From positions 42,832,360 to 42,896,359 of the forward strand of contig OX328107.1 in NCBI GenBank assembly GCA_946811185.2: a stretch of 64,000 nt of DNA, in the 5' to 3' direction. Position 1 is the stretch's first letter; every line of letters begins with the position of its first letter. Positions 56,849-64,000 of the stretch are shown here, piece after piece. Under the pieces are notes generated by a model that saw only the letters and a list, made by a program, of their open reading frames with translations, ran no database searches and was not told the DNA's origin. The position numbers and the translations under genes were made by a program. Origin of the DNA: Hippopus hippopus (taxonomy: Eukaryota > Mollusca > Bivalvia > Cardiida > Cardiidae).

Positions 56849-56999
56849 CTTTGTTCCATAAAATTTCACATAATAATAACACTGAAACGTAATTTCAATG
56901 CTAAATAGATTAAAGTTGATACGCATACTTGAAGGAAACACGTGGGACAACATTAGATATTACAAACCATCCCAAATCTTACTTTCATCCGCTTGATTA

Positions 57000-57425
57000 A
57001 CTCTTTACGAATTAGGATAGAAGACCTTGTTAAGTATCGTGGGAAAAGAAGAAAATGCTGGTAACCAGCATTTTCTTCTTTACCCACGATGTTTTCTACA
57101 CTTTCAAAGACTGGTCCGTCATTTGAGCCACAAAGAATTTCTCATCTGCAAATTTTGTCATGCTTTTGATACGGATGAGTCTAAACTTTTGTTGACTGGT
57201 AAAGAGCTGACTCTAAATACTTAAATTTTATCAGACTACTCCAATTTGAAAGCATATCCAGACGACAAATTAAATGTTTGGAAAACGTCATTATAGGGAT
57301 AGAGAACAATGAGGAAAAAAGGACAAAATGTTGGTTAACATTTTCTCGTTTTTCCACAATGTTTCCAAAACGGTTTTACATCAGTGCCGTTAAAAACTCA
57401 GGATTGTGAGGTAAAGAGTTTTATC
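57000..57425. repeat. Two palindromic MITEs side by side
   Basis: Copies at 57000-57215 and 57215-57425. The first has a near-perfect centre (AATGCTGGTAACCAGCATTT). They lie just 5' of the first coding exon of the receptor. Confidence 0.75.
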
Positions 57426-57479
57426 AAATAACTTCCCTAATTTCCAGTGTAATATAACCATTGTAAATGTTCTTAAAGT

Positions 57480-57760
57480 CACAGTTGCTGCCAAAAGTAA
57501 ACAGTGGGGATGTTAAAATGCATCTAAATTTAAAGCATACCATTTAAAAGTATGGAAATTATTGTGAGGATGACTGTATGTTATTGCACGGTCGGCCTAA
57601 ATATTAGTCGCTGAAAGTAAAATCAATTAAAAAAAAAACAGATTAAAAAATTAAACAAGAGAAGTGCAACCTGGCAACTTTTGACCTAGTTTCAAAATTT
57701 ATTTTCCTGCCATTAGTCAAGTCTCTGTAATCATACTTCTAATTTCAATAATATTGCTGA
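57480..57760. repeat. Unnamed interspersed repeat
   Basis: Shares GTTAAAATGCATCTAAATTT, TGTTATTGCACGGTCGGCCT and GACCTAGTTT blocks with 27000-27260 and, inverted, with 59830-60060. Confidence 0.6.
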
Positions 57761-58011
57761 CCCAGACTTCTCTTTGAAATGAAATCTCGAAATTTTATTA
57801 AACTTGTCAAAAAAAAAAACGAGCCATGTTCTTAACCCATCTCCGTGATGCATATACCAAGCGAGACATCACATAATTATGGACACCCTAAAATCTATTT
57901 CGTTCTGTGCAGTCTGATCTTGATCTACTGTGTTCGCAAAAGGTCCTTAAGTCGCACCTAAGGTTTCATGAAAAGTGTTCTGGTCATAGCATGGATCCAA
58001 AACCGTACAAT

Positions 58012-58560
58012 GTACATGGCCGAACCCGATAGCACAGATAGTATCGCACAGAACCTGTAATCAAGCGGTCGATGGCTCAACTCCAAGCTCGGTTTAACCC
58101 ATTACCACACAGTCCAGAGTTTTAACGACATTGAAGGATAAAGCTTTTGAAAACATTCTGGGAAAAAGAGAAAAAATTGCTAACCAGCATTTGTTTTTTC
58201 TTTCCCCACAACGTTTTCTACCTTTCTAAAGGAAAATTTCAGTTTTTGAGTCACATCTATTTTGCCGTCTGCAAAATTTTTCAGTTGAAACAGTCTAAAG
58301 TTATATCGTTTGGTAGAGATAATTTCTTTCCGATTAAGTGATGACAGTCACTCTGATAAGATTCCTTCGTTTACCTACCGCTGAACATTGTTCGGCGATG
58401 CAGCCAACGGCATTGTTTGTGAGTGAAAGCAGCCAGTGGCGTGGAAATAATGTTAAGCGAAGAGCTGGTAAAGAGAAACTCTAGGAAAGCACAAATATGT
58501 GCAAGGGCTTTCGCCATATAACTGAACTTGTGTTAAAAACGGCATTTAACACCCGATAAA
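58012..58560 (+). mobile_element. tRNA-like SINE split by a palindromic MITE
   Basis: The head (58012-58093) and body (58331-58560, GCAGCCAGTGGCGTGGAAAT) match the copy at 62090-62345. A MITE of the GGTAACC palindrome family (58094-58330) sits between them, so the MITE is the younger insertion. Confidence 0.6.
58094..58330. repeat. Palindromic MITE inserted in a SINE
   Basis: Outer arm ACCCATTACCACACAGTCC is present; the centre is mutated (GCTAACCAGCATTT). SINE sequence flanks both ends. Confidence 0.65.
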
Positions 58561-58599
58561 CAAAATTAATGTAGATCTATGAACAAACGGCTTAATCTG

Positions 58600-58800
58600 T
58601 ATCATTCTTTAGGCTGCCAAGCGCGACTCACTGCCCTTTTGCGGACAGTTTAGATCAAGATCAGACTGCACAGAACGTGCAGTCTGATCTTGGATCCAAA
58701 CTGCCCGATAAGGAGATACGCCCCAACCAAAATAACTCTGGAACAGCAACATTAGTGTTTTTACTATCGGCTTGAAAGTTTCATTTTACATGTACTTATT
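58600..58800. repeat. Palindromic MITE, GCAGTCTGATC family
   Basis: Clean core (AGACTGCACAGAACGTGCAG) with a GTTTAGATC variant of the stem. Confidence 0.74.
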
Positions 58801-58802
58801 TT

Positions 58803-59035
58803 GCAGGTTAACTCTTTACCAAACGACGAAATTTTAGACCAGTCCAAATTCAAAGCATTAGCAGACGACACATTCAATGTAGCTAAAATGATGATTTCTG
58901 TCTATGATAGGGTAGAAAACATTGTGGAAAAAGGAGAAAATGCTGGTTACCAGCATTTTCTCCTTTTCCCACAATGTTTTCAAAGGCCTCTTCCTCAGGG
59001 TCGTTAAATCTCGGGCTTGTGCGGTAAAGGGTTAA
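58803..59035. repeat. Palindromic MITE, GGTAACC family, full copy
   Basis: Both outer arms and a perfect central palindrome (about 58917-58980) are present. Confidence 0.8.
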
Positions 59036-59544
59036 AGATAGATCTACACCGCTACTACCGGAGACAAAAAAAAAAATGCTGTAAACATACGAGATAATAA
59101 TCGATAAAGATGGTGAGAGGGATAAAGAAACTCAAAGGATTTGTCTTCGATTTAAAACCGGAAACGACAGAGGTGCTTCCTTTGATGGCCCTAAAAAAAT
59201 GAAACGGATTTTCTATCAGTCGTAATCTGTGCCATCTTGCAATCGTAAGGGGCGACACTTGGTGTAAAGATACAAGAATTGGTTCTAGTTTCATAAAATA
59301 AGGATGAAATGGGTTAAAAACTGGCTGAAAACGAGTAAAGGTGTATCTTTCAGGGTTAAAAACAAGAAATATCTTGAGAAAAAAAAAACACGTCATAAAA
59401 GGCACAGGAATATAATACTGGAACTTTTGAGGTTCAATATGAAAAGAAATAGTGGAACAAAAACCTTGCCAGCAATTGCCTATTGTTCCTCATTGTTTTA
59501 CATAATGCTGAGAAATAAAAAAGTTTAATTAGATTTGATCTATG

Positions 59545-59805
59545 CTCAGTAAAAAGGGGCTTAATGCATATCAGTGATGCATTATTCCAAGCAAGGCATC
59601 ACATTATTATTGATCTATAAAATTTATTTTGTTTCACAACCGACCCAATCATGAAGTAAACTGGTCCTTTGAAATGCAAAAAAATGACCAAAAGCACAAA
59701 CTTTCTGCCCTGGTCAGCCTGTGCAGACTGCGCAGGCTGACCTAGGTTGATAGTTTTTGCAGATGCATTAAGCCCCCCCCCCCCCCCCCGATACAACATG
59801 GCTCA
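59545..59805. repeat. GCGCAGGCTGACC family repeat with poly(C)
   Basis: The hairpin TGGTCAGCCTGTGCAGACTG is followed by TGCATTAAG and a run of about 17 C. Confidence 0.65.
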
Positions 59806-60059
59806 ATATATTTTGCAACATTAGATGTCAATCCAAAAATGAATTTCAAAACTAGGGAAAACGTTGCCAAGTCGTTCTATCTTTTGTTTACTTTTTGTCT
59901 AGTTTTAAATTTCATTTTTCTGCCTACGACTAACACTTGGACCGACCGTACAATAACAGATTGTCTTCTTCACAATACTATCCGTACTTTTGACTGATAT
60001 GATTTAAACTCAAATACATTTTAACATCTGCATTATTTATTTTTGGCCGCTTCTGTGCC

Positions 60060-60290
60060 TTTAACTCTTTACCACACAACCCCGAGTTTCAACCTCCGTG
60101 AAGAAAAAGCCTTTTGAAAACATTGTGGAAAAAGGAGAAAATGCTGGTAACCAGCATTTTCTCCTTTTCCCACAATGTTTTCTACCCTTTCCGGAACAAA
60201 TTCCAAATTCAGAATCATATCTATTTTGTCGTCTGCAAATGCTTTCAATTTAGACAAGTCTAAAATTTTGTCGTTTGGCAAAGAGTTAAT
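60060..60290. repeat. Palindromic MITE, GGTAACC family, full copy
   Basis: Both arms (TTAACTCTTTACCACACAAC and ...TTTGGCAAAGAGTTAA) and a perfect centre are present. Confidence 0.82.
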
Positions 60291-60299
60291 GACCAGAAA

Positions 60300-61485
60300 T
60301 AGAGCAATTTTATTTTCGCATATTTCCAACTGCAGAATCAGTTAGTAATAGATCTCAATCAACGAGTCAAATGTTTTTGTGAATTGTCACCAAGGCAGGT
60401 AATTCCTTACTTATCTTCAAATGAAAATAGAGTAATCCTCTATTTAACCATAATCTAAAATATAAAGAAATATATACTCAAACAAGAGCACGGAATGCAG
60501 GCGCTAACGCTCGACTGCAGTTACTTGATTTTCAGTGAAATTCTAAGTCGAAAAAGGGGCACATCTGTGTCGAAATATTTTCATGGTTGTCTGCCCCTGT
60601 TGTACGGGCTCCTCTTTTGATAGTTAACAACTTGTTCGGGTTTCAGTAAATAACTTCAGTAATTACAGAGACATAATAACACGTTTTCTTTTTTATTCAC
60701 GTTTGTGCTTGCACACATGCACAGTCTGATCTTGTTTCACACTATTGTTTTTTTTTTTTCGGTATTTTCGCTATTTAACCCTTTTTTTTTTTTGTTTTGT
60801 TTTGTTTTCTTATGTTTGCAAAAGAGTTTTTAGTGTTTTCAAAACAGTTGAGAGTATTACGGTAGTATTGTAAATATGTAATATACTATTGTAAATTTGA
60901 TTGGTTAATAAAGTTTAGTTGTTAAACTCTCAAAATGTTTCTGAGCATGATAATTCTCGGTCATTCCTTTAGGGTATTTTTTTCTTTGGACACAGATGAA
61001 GTGATTGTGAATTATTATACAAATTATAAGGTTGCACAATTGTTTGCAGATGATGTTTTCGTTTTATTCCCCATCAGCCCATTTGTCTATCTTGCTTTTT
61101 CGTTTCGAACAAGGTAGACACAGATGGAATGAAAAGGATAATTAAATTACCATTCTATAATATATGATTAGGTTTGCCATTTTGTATAATACTATATTAT
61201 ACATGTTTTATATACCTCATGGGTCTATGACTTGCTGGTTTTTCATTAATATAAAAAAAAGAGTGTATAACATGTCATAGGTTTTACACGACGATAAAGC
61301 AAACGACGACAATACAGACGACGACGACGACAGAGCTACGACAATACCTCAATGCTTTCTCCGAAAACAGTCGAGCTAAAATTGTGGCTCGATTAAATTT
61401 ATCTGTTTTAAATTTTAATAATACCAAATTCTTAAGAGTGTCATTGTAACGTACATAGGAGTTCCCACTTATCCATCCCTATTTC
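60300..61485. other. 5' flank stretch, no gene recognised
   Basis: 60480-60660 resembles 10660-10870 (AACAAGAGCAC, GCACA, CAACTTGT blocks), another old repeat. The 60935-61117 open frame is short and AT-rich, with no motif. Confidence 0.45.
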
Positions 61486-61639
61486 TAACCCTTTACCACA
61501 CAATCCCGAGTTTCAACGACTATCAGGCCTTTGAAAACATTGTGAGAGAAGGCTGTTTTGTCTCATTTTAAAGACAGCTTCAGTCATTTCCAGTGCATTT
61601 GTAGGATGCAACTTTTTTTAATATGGACAGGTCTTGTTT

Positions 61640-61895
61640 ATTGCAGTTCAACGCCCTTCTAACAGCTAAGGTCATACCAAGGCTGCCAATGCAGCTATGC
61701 ATGTGTCTCCTGGCTTTCTCACACAAGTACTGACACAACTTTCTTTCCAAGCCACTGACTACTTTCTCACATGCATCAGAGGTGAGAGGCGAAAATCAAC
61801 GGGAAAAAAGTTTGCTTCAAGAGGATATCGAACCTGCAACCGCCAAGTCACGAGTCAGATACGCTAACCGCAGTGAGCTACCCGGGCGGACAGGC
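61640..61895 (-). mobile_element. tRNA-derived SINE inserted in a MITE
   Basis: Reverse-strand copy of the first SINE family; its head is near 61890 (GTAGCTCACTGCGGTTAGCG). MITE sequence continues on both sides (about 61490-61640 and 61895-61930). Confidence 0.75.
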
Positions 61896-62089
61896 AAGGT
61901 CTAAATTTTTGTGGTATGGTAAAGAGTTAAATCTTAAAGTTATGGGGAAAAGAGATCGCGTGGCGAGATAAATGCAGATGGGATGCCCCAAAGCCCTTGA
62001 TCATGTCCGGTGACTCTTGAAAAGCGGAGGTTGTGGGATGCAAGATAATTCGCTTTCGCTCCCAAATAGGCCCCCTTAACTCTACACCA

Positions 62090-62345
62090 AGCCCCGGTAG
62101 CGCATTCGGTAGCGAACAGGACTCAAGAACAGGGAGTTGCTGGTACGATCCCCGGCCAGGCCAATTTCTTTCCGAGGATTGATGATAGTCATTGCGACAG
62201 GATTCATTCCTCTTTCACCGCTGATCAGTGTTTCGACGATGGTTATGTGAGAAAGCAGCCAGTGGCTTGAAAAGAATAGTGTGCGGAGTACTAGTATAAG
62301 AAACTTCAGTAAAGCATGGATGGGTGCACTGGCCGCCGCGATAAA
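62090..62345 (+). mobile_element. tRNA-like SINE
   Basis: Head CCCGGTAGCGCATTCGGTAG with a B box-like GGTACGATCCCCGGCC; the body is shared with 58331-58560. A poly(T) stretch follows. Confidence 0.6.
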
Positions 62346-62389
62346 ATTGAAATAATTTTTTATTTATTTTTTTTTTTTGGAAGAGGGGA

Positions 62390-62695
62390 ATATCGCTTTA
62401 TCGGACAGTTTAGATCCAAGATCAGATCGCACAATCTGTGTAGTCTGATCTTGATCTACACTGTCCACAAAAGGTCTTAACCGTTAGCCTACTAAATTAG
62501 TGAAATGAAAATTTCAAGCCGATAGTATAAACCCTAGTTTTGCTTTTTCAAAATTTCGTTTGAGGGAAAAATATCTCCTTGTCGGACAGTGTAGATCCAA
62601 GATCAGACTGCACGTTCTGTGCAGTCTGATCTTGATCTACACTGTCCGCAAAAGGTCCTTGAGTCGCGTTTACCAGCCCAAGGGTTAAAAACAGT
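62390..62695. repeat. Palindromic MITEs, GCAGTCTGATC family
   Basis: A fragment (62395-62470) is followed by a full copy (62480-62695) in the same orientation. Confidence 0.74.
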
Positions 62696-62850
62696 TCTAG
62701 TCTCATTCTCCAAGACTTTTTCAAGTTTGAAAGTAACGTAATTTCTGATTGGCCAAAGCAAATGGTTTTAGCCAACCATAAGTTCTGTTACTTTCAAATG
62801 TAGAAAATTTTGGAGAATAAGACAAAGAATGTTCTTAAGAGTGGTTGATG
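62695..62850. repeat. TGATTGGCTAA palindromic MITE
   Basis: Same family. The left part (TCTCATTCTCCAAGACTTTT) is shortened. Confidence 0.68.
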
Positions 62851-62892
62851 AAAAAAAACCCAAAAGATTTAATTTCTCGATTCGTCCAAATT

Positions 62893-63130
62893 TCAACCCT
62901 TTACCACATTATTCCGAGTTTTAACGAAACTGAAAAACAAAGCCATTGAAAAGATAGTGAGAAAAGGAGAAAATGTTGGTATCCAGCATTTTCTCCTTTT
63001 CCCACAATGTTTTCTACCCTTCCTATGGGAAATTTTTAGATTTTCATGTACATTTAGATCTGATTTCTCGTCTGCCAGTGCTTCAATTCAGACCAGTCTG
63101 AAATTTTATCCTTTGGAATAGATAAAGATT
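62893..63130. repeat. Palindromic MITE, GGTAACC family
   Basis: The centre is slightly mutated (AAATGTTGGTATCCAGCATT). The left arm is intact and the right arm diverged. Confidence 0.7.
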
Positions 63131-63182
63131 TCTTTTCGACACTATTGTGTATACTGTAGTAGTATTACCATTGCGTTACCTT

Positions 63183-63375
63183 AACCCTTTAGCTGCTAAG
63201 TGCGGCTCACTGACCTTTTGCGGACAGTGTAGATCAAGATCAGACTGCACAGAACGTGCAGTCTGATCTTGGATCTACACTGTCCGATAGGGAGATAATT
63301 TTCTCAAAAAGAAAAAAAACTTGAAACGATATTGCTTGAAAGTTTTATTGAATTTATTAAGCAGGATAATGTTTA
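63183..63375. repeat. Palindromic MITE, GCAGTCTGATC family
   Basis: Near-perfect core at about 63218-63288 with arms AACCCTTTAGCTGCTAAGTG and TTAAGCAGGATAATG. Confidence 0.75.
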
Positions 63376-63554
63376 ATATTAGCAGAGCTCGATAACACCA
63401 CTGGCCTCTGAAACTTCATTGGTCTATCAAGGGATAACGAAATTTTCATTATCGGACACCGTTACTATAAATAGCGCTTTGGCTTAATCGTATATAGTAA
63501 GACTTACTATATACGATATAGAGGGAGTCGCCAAAGTGCTATTTATAGAAACGG

Positions 63555-63765
63555 TGTTAACCCATTACCATACAATCCCGAGTTTTAACTACCCTGAGAA
63601 AGAAGACTTTTGAAAACATTGTGGAAAAAGGAGAAAATGCTGGTAACCTTTTAACCTTTCAGAGAAACGAAGCAAATATTTCAGCTTCATTTGATGTTGT
63701 GTCTCCACATGCATTCAATTTGGACCAGTCTATAGTATTGCCATGTGGTAAAGAGTTAACTAATG
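63555..63765. repeat. Palindromic MITE, GGTAACC family, half centre
   Basis: Only the left half of the palindrome remains. Both outer arms are present (AACCCATTACCATACAATC and GTGGTAAAGAGTTAA). Confidence 0.68.
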
Positions 63766-63884
63766 AAAATTTGAGCATATTCCGTAATATATAGGCGATG
63801 CCCCAATGCGCTATAAGTGTTCGATGATCGAACAAGGAAAGCTTTAGTGTTCCGTGATAGATCAATAGAGCTTCAAAGGCCTGT

Positions 63885-64000
63885 GATAACACAGACGGTC
63901 ACGTGCAGGGCTTGAGACCAGGAACGGTCGCTGGGTCGAATCCTTAGCTCGGCAAATTTCATTCCATGGATTGAAGACAGTCATTTCGAGAGGGTTAATT
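63885..64000 (+). mobile_element. Partial tRNA-like SINE at window end
   Basis: GGTCGCTGGGTCGAATCCTT is B box-like, and the following body resembles 62160-62220. It is cut by the window edge. Confidence 0.45.

Overview
This is animal nuclear DNA: intron-bearing, AT-rich and packed with repeats. The mix of tRNA-derived SINEs, many short palindromic MITE-like families, mariner elements and a MET-type receptor tyrosine kinase suggests a lophotrochozoan, probably a bivalve mollusc. That placement is inferred from repeat style and is not proven here.

The host gene. One gene on the minus strand fills almost the whole window (56848 down to 1621). I could join 18 exons whose splice phases all agree. 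They give a 3504-nt coding sequence (1167 residues): signal peptide, Sema domain, cysteine-rich PSI module, about three IPT/TIG repeats, one transmembrane helix, and a tyrosine kinase with all catalytic motifs. This is the MET/RON architecture. The tail carries two Tyr-x-Asn sites. The last of these is duplicated, with its stop codon, just past the end of the gene.

The nested elements. Intron 4 is about 20.8 kb and holds a three-layer insertion. (1) The outer layer (32219-50218) is a short element with about 0.5-kb inverted repeats, termini beginning AGTAGT and a 6-bp TTTTAT target duplication. (2) Inside it lies a mariner (33393-49647, TA duplication). (3) Inside the mariner transposase gene lies a 14,910-bp element (33905-48814) with a 6-bp GCTATA duplication. 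When the insertion is ignored and one duplication copy counted, the mariner reading frame is continuous, so both insertions look recent.

The inner element. It has long unequal inverted repeats (about 4.6 kb left, 2.9 kb right). Its unique centre codes for a protein-primed type family-B DNA polymerase (1389 residues) of Polinton/Maverick/adintovirus style, an unknown 218-residue protein, a CCHC zinc-knuckle protein with a duplicated unknown domain, a 68-residue cysteine-rich protein and a 220-residue coiled-coil protein. The repeats carry small genes, mostly with cysteine-rich C termini. I found no integrase, packaging ATPase, protease or capsid gene. Several of its genes share a promoter module (CCAAT, TGACGTCA, TATA). 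The small genes end in hairpins that closely match the 3' stem-loop of replication-dependent histone mRNAs, including the ACCCA-type tail and a downstream purine block. The genes at the edge of the unique centre and the CCHC gene instead have AATAAA signals. This combination of capsid-less polymerase element, terminal 46-nt palindrome and histone-like 3' ends is the most novel content of the window.

The rest is intronic repeat: several MITE-like palindromic families, tRNA-derived SINEs, a 3.4-kb foldback element, a roughly 55-60-bp minisatellite, decayed mariner-like and LINE fragments, and microsatellites.
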